Shown: positions 31,972 to 40,366 of the stretch, in pieces
How positions within the stretch are numbered: position 1 is the first letter of the stretch
Layout of the letters: each line of letters starts with the position of its first letter
From: an uncultured Peptococcaceae bacterium
Lineage (GTDB): Bacteria > Bacillota > Desulfotomaculia > Desulfotomaculales > Desulfocucumaceae
Length of the DNA: 46,068 bases
Direction of reading: 5' to 3'
Assembly: GCA_958417755.1 (NCBI GenBank)
Contig: CATZDY010000010.1
Coordinates: forward strand, 1-46,068
Notes under the pieces: model-generated
The model's input: the letters and a program-made list of their open reading frames with translations, nothing else
Database searches by the model: none
Told to the model about the DNA's origin: nothing
Made by a program: the position numbers and the translations under genes

Positions 31972-32913
31972 TTATTTCTTCTGCTCTCCTTGAAGTTGTT
32001 GCATTTTATCCAGTACGCCTTCCAATCCCAAAGCTTCTGCCCATGAAACTTCAACATAGGTTCCGTCTTTTTTCAGCTGAGGAGCTTCAGGTTGCTCACA
32101 ATACAACAATTCCAGTCCCAGTCGTCCTTTTAAGCACAGGGGACGTCCCAAAGCAGGGGCTTTTGCTTCCACACCCACCACTTTCTCGCCTTTCACCATT
32201 AAATTAAATGCACAGCCATTATCGCAAAAAGTACAGGTAATAGGCTTTCTTTGCATTTCCCAACTACGGCCCTTACCAGATAAACGTTTATACGTTAAAG
32301 CTCCTACTGGACATACAGCCACACAACGGGCACAGGAAACACAATCTGATTCAGCCAAAGGCTCATCCATAGGAGGCGCAATTTTGGTATAAAAACCCCG
32401 GAACGTATAATCAATCACAGCCCGATCCTTGACCTGGGCGCATGTCCGCACACACCTGCCACATAAAATGCATTTATTCAAATCCCTAATGATATAGGGA
32501 TTGCTTTCATCAAGGGGATAGGTATGTTTTTCACCTTCAAAACAAGGTCCTTTTACACCATAACGAAAAGCATAATCTTGCAATAAGCACTGACCGTTCT
32601 TTTCACAAGTTAAGCAGTCCTGAGGATGATTAGATAAAATCAGTTCCAAGATGGTCTTGCGTGCTTCCATCACTGCTGGGCTTTCGGTTTGTACCACCAT
32701 ACCTTCTGTGGCTTCTGTGACACAGGAAGCAGGCATATTGCGCATGCCCTGAATTTCCACCACACAAATACGGCAAGCACCAAAACCGACCAATTCAGGG
32801 GCATGGCAAAAGGTGGGAATAAAAAACCCTGCTTTTGTGGCAGCATGCAACACTGTACTCCCTTTGGGCACCGTAACACTTACATCATTGATAGTCAATG
32901 TAACATTGGACAT
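31972..32913 (-). CDS. NuoG/HydA/FdhA-like Fe-S subunit, truncated before the molybdopterin domain
   Basis: 313 residues. Order: a [2Fe-2S] ferredoxin domain (FCHAPELVGFGACRICVVEI and a later SCV), the His-Cys [4Fe-4S] domain (HPQDCLTCEKNGQCLLQ), two [4Fe-4S] motifs CILCGRCVRTCAQV and CVSCARCVAVCPVGA, then the Mo-bis-MGD enzymes' [4Fe-4S] domain (ITCTFCDNGCAFNL ... RPLCLKGRLG). NADH-linked formate dehydrogenase alpha subunits continue for ~550 more residues with the molybdopterin domain; this one ends after VSWAEAL and a short helix, just before it. The downstream DNA is a terminator, so it is a natural end. It should be a pure electron wire for the NuoEF-like subunits encoded upstream. The catalytic partner is not in the window. 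Confidence 0.88.
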   Translation of the reverse strand: MSNVTLTINDVSVTVPKGSTVLHAATKAGFFIPTFCHAPELVGFGACRICVVEIQGMRNMPASCVTEATEGMVVQTESPAVMEARKTILELILSNHPQDCLTCEKNGQCLLQDYAFRYGVKGPCFEGEKHTYPLDESNPYIIRDLNKCILCGRCVRTCAQVKDRAVIDYTFRGFYTKIAPPMDEPLAESDCVSCARCVAVCPVGALTYKRLSGKGRSWEMQRKPITCTFCDNGCAFNLMVKGEKVVGVEAKAPALGRPLCLKGRLGLELLYCEQPEAPQLKKDGTYVEVSWAEALGLEGVLDKMQQLQGEQKK

Positions 32914-32931
32914 CCCTATTCATCTCCTCCG

Positions 32932-34884
32932 TTAAGCCTTGATAATCGCATCAAATTTACAGCCCATGAGACAGCTACCGCACTTGATGCATTTTTGAGG
33001 ATCAATGACATGGGGCTGTTTCACTTCACCGGTAATGGCACCAGCAGGACAGCTCCGCAAACATTTGCCGCAACCTTTACATTTTTCCGGTACAATGACA
33101 TAGGTCAAAAGCGCTGCACAATGTCCCGCAGGACAACGTTTTTCCTGAATGTGGGCAACGTATTCATCCCTAAAATAACGTAAAGTGGATAAAATAGGAT
33201 TGGGGCAAGTCTGGCCTAAACCACACAAAGCAGTATTTTTAACCACCCGGGCCAATCTTTCTAAATCATCAATATCTTCCATCTTGCCTTCCCCATTACA
33301 AATGCGGGTAAGGATTTCCAACATACGGGTAGTTCCCTCCCGGCAAGGGGTACATTTTCCGCAAGACTCTGATTGGGTAAAACCTAGGAAGAATTTTGCC
33401 ACATCCACCATACAAGTGGTTTCATCCATTACCACCAAACCACCGGAACCCATCATCGCACCAGCAGAAATCAAGGAATCATAATCCACTGGCAAATCTA
33501 ACATATCCTCAGGCAAACAGCCCCCTGAAGGACCACCGATTTGCACAGCTTTGAATTTTTTATTCCCTTGAATACCGCCCCCAATGGCAAAAATGATGTC
33601 CCGTACACTGATTCCCATGGGTACTTCCACCAAACCGGTATTGTTCACTTTCCCGGTAAGAGCAAATATTTTGGTCCCTTTGCTCTTCTCTGTACCCATA
33701 TCAGCATACCAAGCGCCTCCATTGCGCATAATTTGCGGCACATTGGCAAAAGTCTCCACATTATTCAAGCACGTAGGCTTGCCCCATAATCCCTTTTGGG
33801 CAGGAAAAGGAGGTCTTACCCTGGGCATCCCCCGGTTGCCTTCAATGGAAGTCAACAAAGCTGTTTCTTCCCCACATACAAAGGCACCGGCACCAGCTTT
33901 GATTTTTAAATGAAAATTAAAGCCAGAATTCATAATATTTTTGCCCAATAAACCATATTCCTCTGCTTGGGCAATGGCGATTTTAAGCCGTTTGATGGCT
34001 AAGGGATATTCTGCCCGTACATAAATATACCCTTCATCCGCTCCTACAGTATAACCACAAATCATCATACCTTCAATGATAGCATGGGGATCTCCCTCTA
34101 AAACACTACGGTCCATAAAGGCGCCGGGATCTCCCTCGTCAGCATTACAAACCACATATTTTTTATCCCCTTGGGCTTGATATACAAAGCTCCATTTTGT
34201 TCCTGTGGGAAAACCACCGCCACCTCTTCCGCGCAATCCAGAGATTTTTATTTCTTCCAATGCTTGTTCTGGGGTGTATTCAGAAAGCATTTTGCCAAAA
34301 CCAATATAACCATCCTTGGCAATATAATCAGCAATATCTTCTGGATTGATATGCCCGCAATTATGCAAAACCAAACGTTTCTGCCGGGCATAAAAGGGAA
34401 CTGTTTCATATGTTTTGGCCATTTCACCACTATTGGGATCTTTATATAAAAGCCGTTCCACCACTTTATTCTGCATTAAATCCGATTCCACGATTTCTGC
34501 CACATCATCTTCTGTTACCTGGGTATAAAAGGTTTTATGGGGTTCAATGATAACCAAAGGACCCTGTTCACAGAACCCATGGCAACCAGTACGCACGATT
34601 TTTACCTTATCCCCTAGATTGCGGGCAGCCAATTCTTCAGCCAATCTTTCTGCCAATTTTCCTGAACCCGAGGAAATGCACCCTGTCCCTGCACAAATCA
34701 ATACAGTACGTTCTTGGGTATCAGCAGGCAAATGGAAGGCATTGAGTAAATCAATTCTTTTTTGTTTACAAGATGCATCTTCATGGCAAAGGGGTCCTTC
34801 CTTGCGGCACTTTACATAATCTTTGCAAGGAGTAGCCGCTGTATGAACGCATTTATCACAACATTTATCCATTAAATTTTTCAT
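32932..34884 (-). CDS. NuoF/HydB/HndC-like NADH-oxidising flavoprotein
   Basis: 650-residue soluble flavoprotein as in NAD(P)-linked hydrogenases and formate dehydrogenases. A Cys-rich N-terminus (~8-42) precedes a thioredoxin-like [2Fe-2S] domain (LICAGTGCISSG, VRTGCHGFCEQGP), the NADH/FMN domain (GLRGRGGGGFPTGTKW, CNADEGDPGAFMDR), the SLBB region, the [4Fe-4S] domain ESCGKCTPCREGT, and a C-terminal pair of ferredoxin motifs CKGCGKCLRSCP and CIKCGSCLMGC. Such subunits exchange electrons between NAD(H) and Fe-S chains and in some complexes take part in electron bifurcation. ATG at 34884 with AAGGAG 9 nt upstream. It is followed after 18 bp by the NuoG-like gene. Confidence 0.92.
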   Translation of the reverse strand: MKNLMDKCCDKCVHTAATPCKDYVKCRKEGPLCHEDASCKQKRIDLLNAFHLPADTQERTVLICAGTGCISSGSGKLAERLAEELAARNLGDKVKIVRTGCHGFCEQGPLVIIEPHKTFYTQVTEDDVAEIVESDLMQNKVVERLLYKDPNSGEMAKTYETVPFYARQKRLVLHNCGHINPEDIADYIAKDGYIGFGKMLSEYTPEQALEEIKISGLRGRGGGGFPTGTKWSFVYQAQGDKKYVVCNADEGDPGAFMDRSVLEGDPHAIIEGMMICGYTVGADEGYIYVRAEYPLAIKRLKIAIAQAEEYGLLGKNIMNSGFNFHLKIKAGAGAFVCGEETALLTSIEGNRGMPRVRPPFPAQKGLWGKPTCLNNVETFANVPQIMRNGGAWYADMGTEKSKGTKIFALTGKVNNTGLVEVPMGISVRDIIFAIGGGIQGNKKFKAVQIGGPSGGCLPEDMLDLPVDYDSLISAGAMMGSGGLVVMDETTCMVDVAKFFLGFTQSESCGKCTPCREGTTRMLEILTRICNGEGKMEDIDDLERLARVVKNTALCGLGQTCPNPILSTLRYFRDEYVAHIQEKRCPAGHCAALLTYVIVPEKCKGCGKCLRSCPAGAITGEVKQPHVIDPQKCIKCGSCLMGCKFDAIIKA

Positions 34885-34899
34885 ATGGCAAACTCCTTT

Positions 34900-35385
34900 C
34901 TATTCATATTTCTCCAATGTGGCCACCGCTTTATCAGGGGTCAAACGGCCATGGGTATCATCATTCACCATCATCACAGGAGCCAAACCACAAGCACCTA
35001 AACATGCCACTGTTTCCAAGGTATAGCGCAAATCCTCAGTGGTTTCGTTTTTCCCGACTCCCAGTTTTTTCGATACACCATCAAATACTTTAGAAGCTCC
35101 CCGCACATGGCAAGCAGTTCCTTGGCAAACCCGAATGATATTGCGCCCCCGGGGTTTTAAATGAAACTGTGAATAGAAAGTAGCTACCCCATAGGTTTTA
35201 CTAAAAGGAATACCCAATCCTTTTGATACTTGTTGCATCACTTCTTTAGGCAGATAACCATAGATTTCCTGGGCTTCCTGCAACAAAGGAATCAAAGCAC
35301 CCTTTACACTTTTGTACTTATCCAAGGCTTTTTGCAATGCCTCTTGTTTTGCCGCATCATTGTTATTCCCACATGTACAAGACAA
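34900..35385 (-). CDS. NuoE/HndA-like [2Fe-2S] subunit
   Basis: 161-residue thioredoxin-like [2Fe-2S] protein: an N-terminal helical bundle (LIPLLQEAQEIYGYLPKEVMQQVSKGLGIPFSKTYGVATFYSQF), then ligands in RVCQGTACHVRGA and TVACLGACGLAPV. First gene of the three-gene operon; its stop is 15 bp before the NuoF-like start. TTG at 35385 is chosen since AGGAGG lies 7 nt upstream. The start MSCTCGNNN adds an N-terminal Cys pair not required for the cluster. Confidence 0.92.
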   Translation of the reverse strand: MSCTCGNNNDAAKQEALQKALDKYKSVKGALIPLLQEAQEIYGYLPKEVMQQVSKGLGIPFSKTYGVATFYSQFHLKPRGRNIIRVCQGTACHVRGASKVFDGVSKKLGVGKNETTEDLRYTLETVACLGACGLAPVMMVNDDTHGRLTPDKAVATLEKYE

Positions 35386-35591
35386 AATAAATCCTCCTCC
35401 CAAAAAGTCCTTTTACTAACCATCTAATCAGCTTACAAACAAAAACAAAGGTATGTTTGTCTCTCCCAAGTCTGCTTTCCCATTGGCCCGCTCCTGTTCG
35501 TCTTGCACCACCTTTACCTAAATTATTCCGCAAAAACATGGGGCATTTCCCATGTATTACTTTGAAAGAAGCACACCACGAAAGCTGTCCC

Positions 35592-36197
35592 TTACTGTTT
35601 AATCGAAAATACACTCTTTTCAGTAATCAACAGATGCATGGGACAATCATACTGACCGGGAAACACATTATCCCTTATTTGCAGCTCAAAGGCCAGAGCA
35701 GCGAAAACCGTCTCTGGCTTGGTTCGGGGTAAAAATCGATCATAAAAGCCGCCTCCATAGCCCAACCGGTCCCCATCTGGGGAAAAAGCGACTCCTGGAA
35801 CAACCACCAAATCCAATTCCTTGGGGTCCACAGGTCGAATTTTATCCGGCGCTGGCTCTAAAATACCCCATGTACCTGGGCGTAAATCCTCGGGAAAATG
35901 GATAATCTCAGAAGGGATCAAAGCTTTATTGGCTTTATCCGTAATAGGTACCACCACTCGCTTTCCCTCTTCAAGACAACGGCAGATAAGCCCTGCGGTT
36001 TTTACTTCATTGCGAAAATCCACATAGGCCATGATTACATGGGCATTTTTATATTCTTCCAAAGACAAAAGCCTGTCAACAATAGCGTTGCTCTTTTCTT
36101 CCAACTGTTCTGCCGACAAACATCCCCTTTGGGCCAGCACTTCTTTTCTTAATTGCTTTTTTTGCAAATCACTTTTACACAATTCGCTTTCAACCAA
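35592..36197 (-). CDS. 5-formyltetrahydrofolate cyclo-ligase
   Basis: 201-residue MTHFS/YgfA-family enzyme that converts 5-formyl-THF and ATP to 5,10-methenyl-THF. Seen: KKQLRKEVLAQRGCLS near the start, MAYVDFRNEVKT, the folate/ATP motif GTWGILEP, and the C-terminal GVAFSPDGDRLGYGGGFYDRFL. TTG at 36197 (GGAGG 7 nt upstream) gives the normal family size of ~190-200; the open frame to 36257 has no ribosome binding site. It is one of the few C1-folate genes in the window and stands alone between operons. Confidence 0.9.
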   Translation of the reverse strand: MVESELCKSDLQKKQLRKEVLAQRGCLSAEQLEEKSNAIVDRLLSLEEYKNAHVIMAYVDFRNEVKTAGLICRCLEEGKRVVVPITDKANKALIPSEIIHFPEDLRPGTWGILEPAPDKIRPVDPKELDLVVVPGVAFSPDGDRLGYGGGFYDRFLPRTKPETVFAALAFELQIRDNVFPGQYDCPMHLLITEKSVFSIKQ

Positions 36198-36544
36198 TTC
36201 AATTCCTCCAAAACCTTTGCTAGAAGCAAATATTTCTACATTCTCCACCTTATCCAAAGAAATCCATTGTTTTAAATGTTATTCTTTTCAAGTACCAAAC
36301 ACTAAAACTATATCTTTTGTATTCTTAGAAGTCAATCCACCCTATCATTGTTTGCCAAATCGTATGCTTTTTGTATCCCGGCTTTTCCTCTACTGCCTAG
36401 CCGTAGTGCTTTCACATACCTTGCTAAGAAATAAGGTTCACAAAAAAATGCGGATCCAAATGTTTGGCTTTTTCAACCATTTGGAGCGCATTTTTTATGA
36501 ATCAAAAATAACTGAACCATCATACCCTTTGCTATATCAGTTAT
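36198..36544. other. Intergenic region with bidirectional terminator
   Basis: About 350 bp. AAAAAATGCG-GATCCAAATG and CATTTGGA-GCGCATTTTTT (36443-36497) form a long hairpin with A and T flanks, serving as the terminator of the paaK-ACT operon; nothing else is identified. Confidence 0.55.
36443..36497 (-). terminator. Terminator of paaK-ACT operon
   Basis: Imperfect 18-bp stem closing a loop of about 14 nt; on the minus strand it ends in TTTTTTTG. It lies about 50 bp after the ACT-protein stop. Confidence 0.75.
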
Positions 36545-36979
36545 CTATAAAGCATACACTTCTTTTTCTGCTAAAATTCGTATGCCATTTTCTTGCAGAA
36601 CTTTGATGGCTTCATCCAGCTGTTCCACTCTAAACACCACCAAAGCAGCATTGGTAGCTTTTTGCAAAAAAGCATACAAATACTCAATATTTACCCCATC
36701 TTCCTGCAAAATAGCCAATGCATTGGCTAAGCCACCGGGTTCATCCGGAACCTCCACGGCAATCACATCTGTCATGCTCAAGGTAAATCCTGCCTCTTTT
36801 AATATTTGGGCTGTCTTATCTGGATCATTGACAATCAGCCGCAAAATACCAAAATCCGTAGTATCTGCAATGGACAGAGCTCTGATATTAATCTGATTGT
36901 TACCCATGATTTGGGTCACTTTTGCCAGACGACCAGATTTATTCTCCAAAAAAACCGAGATTTGTTTGATTTTCATCAT
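36545..36979 (-). CDS. Tandem ACT-domain protein
   Basis: 144 residues holding two ACT domains: IKQISVFLENKSGRLAKVTQIMGNNQINIRALSIADT (1-70) and VIAVEVPDEPGGLANALAILQEDGVNIEYLYAFL (~72-140). Each has the G-R/G-L turn that binds small ligands, usually amino acids. It lies 18 bp downstream of paaK; a paaK-ACT pair is a common arrangement in anaerobes, where it may sense an aromatic amino acid or aryl acid and adjust the ligase. That role is inferred. Confidence 0.88.
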   Translation of the reverse strand: MMKIKQISVFLENKSGRLAKVTQIMGNNQINIRALSIADTTDFGILRLIVNDPDKTAQILKEAGFTLSMTDVIAVEVPDEPGGLANALAILQEDGVNIEYLYAFLQKATNAALVVFRVEQLDEAIKVLQENGIRILAEKEVYAL

Positions 36980-36997
36980 CTTTAACCCCTTTTCCCA

Positions 36998-38296
36998 TCA
37001 TATCTCTCTTTTATCAAGTACCCTTACGGATTTGCCTTGGGTGCGCGGCAAAGTACGGGATTCCACCAGTTTGATTTTCGCACTAATACCAAGCACACTA
37101 CCAATTCTAGCCCGTAATTTTCCTTCTAAATCCTCAATATAACGAACTTTATCGTTAAAGAGCCGATCTGTGACTTCCACCTGTATCTCCAACTGATCAA
37201 GGGTACCCTTCCGTTCCACTACCAACAAATAATGAGGTTCTGTATCACCAAATTCCAATAAAACACTTTCAATTTGGGAAGGAAATACATTGACGCCCCG
37301 AATAATAAGCATATCATCCGTACGTCCCGTTACTCTCTTCATCCGCAAATGAGTGCGCCCACAGGGACAAGGCTCTGCTACAAGTGTTGTAATATCCCTG
37401 GTACGATAGCGAATGACTGGAAAAGCTTCTTTGGTTAAAGATGTGAATACCAATTCTCCTTGCTGCCCCAAAGGCAATTGTTTTCCAGTATTGGGATCAA
37501 TAATTTCGGCAATAAAATGATCCTCATGGACATGCATTCCTTGTTTTTGACTACATTCCATGGAAACACCTGGGCCCAACACTTCACTTAAACCGTAAAT
37601 ATCATGGGCTGAAATCCCCAGTTTTTCCTCCAACTGTGTTCTCATTCTTTCAGACCAAGGCTCTGCCCCAAAGATTCCGATTTTTAAGGAAGAAGATGAA
37701 AAATCAATGCCCGCCCGAACGCCTTCCTCAGCCAAATATAAAGCATAGGAAGGGGTACAGGCAAGAATCGTGGCTCCAAAATCCTGCATCAACATAACCT
37801 GTCTTTCTGTATTTCCTCCTGATGCAGGCACCACGGTAGCGCCCAATTTCTCAGCTCCATGATGCAAACCCAAACCACCTGTAAAAAGACCATAACCAAA
37901 GCCAACTTGTACCACATCCCGATGACTTCCTCCGGCCATCATAATGGAACGGGCCACCAGCCCTGCCCACATATCAATATCATTGGCTGTATAACCCACC
38001 ACAATGGGCTTTCCTGTGGTACCAGAAGAGGCATGCACCCGAACCAATTCATCTTTGGGTACTGCAAATAGACCAAAAGGATAATTATCCCTCAAATCCT
38101 TTTTTACCATAAAAGGAAGTTTTTGCAGGTCATCCAATGTTTGTATATCTTCTGGTACAAGACCTAAATCAGCAAAGTTTTTTTGATGAAAAGGTACCTT
38201 GTCATAGACTCTTTTTAAGGTTTGCTTTAATCTTTTCAGTTGCAATTGCTGTAATTGCTCCCTGGGCATGGTTTCCACCGCTTGATCCCAATACAT
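36998..38296 (-). CDS. paaK: Phenylacetate-CoA ligase
   Basis: 432-residue AMP-forming aryl-CoA ligase of the PaaK family, typical length. N-terminal MYWDQAVETMPREQLQQLQLKRLKQTL is the family start, VHASSGTTGKPIVVGYT is the ATP loop, and YGLSEVLGPGVSMEC, GELVFTSLTKEAFPVIRYRTRDIT, CPCGRTHLRMKRVTGRTDDMLIIRGVNVFP follow in order. Converts phenylacetate or a related aryl acid to its CoA ester with ATP. ATG at 38296 with AAAGGG about 10 nt upstream. In anaerobes this enzyme often serves indolepyruvate/phenylpyruvate ferredoxin-oxidoreductase pathways; none is adjacent here. Confidence 0.92.
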   Translation of the reverse strand: MYWDQAVETMPREQLQQLQLKRLKQTLKRVYDKVPFHQKNFADLGLVPEDIQTLDDLQKLPFMVKKDLRDNYPFGLFAVPKDELVRVHASSGTTGKPIVVGYTANDIDMWAGLVARSIMMAGGSHRDVVQVGFGYGLFTGGLGLHHGAEKLGATVVPASGGNTERQVMLMQDFGATILACTPSYALYLAEEGVRAGIDFSSSSLKIGIFGAEPWSERMRTQLEEKLGISAHDIYGLSEVLGPGVSMECSQKQGMHVHEDHFIAEIIDPNTGKQLPLGQQGELVFTSLTKEAFPVIRYRTRDITTLVAEPCPCGRTHLRMKRVTGRTDDMLIIRGVNVFPSQIESVLLEFGDTEPHYLLVVERKGTLDQLEIQVEVTDRLFNDKVRYIEDLEGKLRARIGSVLGISAKIKLVESRTLPRTQGKSVRVLDKREI

Positions 38297-38531
38297 ATTC
38301 CACAATCCCTTTCTTTCCCTATACAATTTCTTTTTTCTTTCATTCTTTTCATAAATTATTAATGAATGCTGTATTCCATTTCTAATTGAAGATTACATTC
38401 CCTATTTTCTTGCTAAATCCTGCTGAGAAATCGCCTTTGTATACTGCTTTTATTCGTTACATCCTTTCACCAAAGAATAGACAAAGCAGGTTAGTAATGC
38501 AACAGTTATAAATCAACCAATGTTATTTTCA

Positions 38532-39896
38532 TTATATCACGTCTAAAGCAATTTTTTTCTCTTCACAAAATTCCTGTATTTTATCATAAGAGCCTCCGGC
38601 TATATCCAGGCCCAAAGGATCAAAACTCAGACTCGGCAATAGTACCAAATCCGGATAAGACTCCTGGGTTTGTAATGTAAACAATATATCATCCACAGTC
38701 AATAACCCAGCACATCCAATGGAACCACCAAAAAAGTGATTTCGAACTGCCTGTACCTGTATATCAAATTCTTGCAACAATGCTTTCACACCTGCTCGCA
38801 GCACATTTTCCCCCAATGCAGAAGCTAATAATAAAATCTTGCCTTTTGAAGGTTTTTGTCTCCATTGTTTTTTTATCCTTCGGCGGATTTTCAGTAAAAT
38901 GTTTGGTTCAAGATCATAATCCATGACCAAACCAGAACGTTGCCCTGGTTCTTTTTCCAAAATAACCTGTTTACTTTCACCCAACCTTTCTAGTCCCAAA
39001 ACAACATGCCCTGCTTCCTGGATCAAGGTAAAGGCATCCACCCGGCATAAAGGTGTTTGTACTCCAACCAAATGAATGATATCTCTAGACTGTATGCCAG
39101 CCAAATGGGCTGGCGAACCCTTGATGACTCCTGTTATTTCCGCAGTTAAATCCTTTAACATAGCAGGTTCAGCATTCATTGGCAAAGGAACAATTTCTCG
39201 CATGGTCTTTACAAATAACAATAATTCCTTTTCTTTACCTTGAAAATTCGCTAACACGGGGGGTGAAAAACGGGTATACCCAGGAAGAAAAATTCTTAAA
39301 GTTTCTGCTCCCCTGCGGGATAACATCAAAATCGTATCCGCCATATCACTCCACCCCACCAAATGGGGCATGGCCACCATACTGCCATGATAAACAATAC
39401 CGTATTCCTGCAATTGTGCGGGAGCACGTACAGCCTGGGCAGCCAAAGAATCCTTCATCAGCAAAAAGCGATTGGCAATAGAGGCGCTATTGATAGACAA
39501 ATGAATACTCACTTTTCCCAATGATGCCAAAAAACCTATCCATTGCTTATCCAACAAGTTTCCATTGGTGGTAATTTTTATAGGCATATCAGGAAAACGG
39601 CATCGAATATAATCCAATATCTTGCGAAATTCTGGATGGGTAAAAGGCTCACCTTCCATAATTTTGGTAACAGACTCACCAATCACCAATGGCTCTAAAG
39701 GATTGATACAATGCAAGAGTCTTTCCACAACATTGAAATCCAATGGAGGAATCCCCATAACCCCAAGCCCTGGGGGATTTTGTCTATGGCTACAAAAAAC
39801 ACAACTAACATTACAAACAGAAGTTAAAGGCAATATATTATTTTTTGCCGCATTTTGTAATAATAACTCACATTGTTTCCACTTTGAATTGCTCAT
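38532..39896 (-). CDS. Radical SAM protein with internal PDZ and DUF512-like C-terminus
   Basis: 454 residues. The radical SAM cluster motif CNVSCVFC is at ~28-35, with GEPFTHPEF and the strand pattern IKITTNGNLLD, so a 5'-deoxyadenosyl enzyme is likely. A PDZ-like domain follows (~255-310: ITGVIKGSPAHLAGIQSRDIIHLVG). The C-terminus (~350-450) has NHFFGGSIGCAGLLTVDD and LLPSLSFDPLGLDIAGG, resembling the DUF512 domain. In the known DUF512 proteins the PDZ comes first; here the order is SAM-PDZ-DUF512. Function unknown. The ribosome binding site is weak (GGGTG about 14 nt from the ATG), so the start is less certain. Confidence 0.75.
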   Translation of the reverse strand: MSNSKWKQCELLLQNAAKNNILPLTSVCNVSCVFCSHRQNPPGLGVMGIPPLDFNVVERLLHCINPLEPLVIGESVTKIMEGEPFTHPEFRKILDYIRCRFPDMPIKITTNGNLLDKQWIGFLASLGKVSIHLSINSASIANRFLLMKDSLAAQAVRAPAQLQEYGIVYHGSMVAMPHLVGWSDMADTILMLSRRGAETLRIFLPGYTRFSPPVLANFQGKEKELLLFVKTMREIVPLPMNAEPAMLKDLTAEITGVIKGSPAHLAGIQSRDIIHLVGVQTPLCRVDAFTLIQEAGHVVLGLERLGESKQVILEKEPGQRSGLVMDYDLEPNILLKIRRRIKKQWRQKPSKGKILLLASALGENVLRAGVKALLQEFDIQVQAVRNHFFGGSIGCAGLLTVDDILFTLQTQESYPDLVLLPSLSFDPLGLDIAGGSYDKIQEFCEEKKIALDVI

Positions 39897-39939
39897 TTTT
39901 CACATTTCACCCACAGTGTCAATCGTCCACGGCATAAGT

Positions 39940-40355
39940 TATTAACAGACTTATACACATTATCCACAGGTTTAATTCCACAGAAATTTAAATCCCCTGA
40001 CAAGAAAGTAAAACCACGAAAGGCCCAAGCCCTTGGAAATACTACAAAATGACGCAAAACAAGACATGATTTTCCATTATCTGTATTCTTATTTTTGTGG
40101 ATGAATTACAAATTATCCACAAACTATGCACAACAGTTTTACTGCTTTAGTTTCGACAAAATGCACCATTCAAAAATTCTAACAAAAAGCATGTTCATAA
40201 AGTTATAGTACCTACATTCGCTTATTAATAAAACAGTACAAGCCCTATAAAATTTCATGCTTCCTTGACGGCAAAATCCTACCCATACCCTCAAAACATT
40301 TCTTCGTAATCCACAACATTCATGCTAAAGTTTTCAACAATTTTTTATACACAAC
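39940..40355. promoter_or_regulatory. Cluster of DnaA-box-like 9-mers, oriC-like
   Basis: Gene-free, AT-rich. TTATACACA (39951-39959) and TTATCCACA (39960-39968) are directly adjacent; TTATCCACA recurs at 40113-40121 and TTATACACA at 40345-40353. One-mismatch forms: TGTGGATGA at 40096-40104, CTATGCACA at 40124-40132, TAATCCACA at 40307-40315. Most point the same way. dnaA, dnaN, rnpA and gidA are not in the window, so a replication origin is only inferred; a DnaA-titration or DnaA-regulated promoter site is also possible. The rest of 39897-40366 shows no gene. Confidence 0.55.
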
Positions 40356-40366
40356 CGTTTATATTC

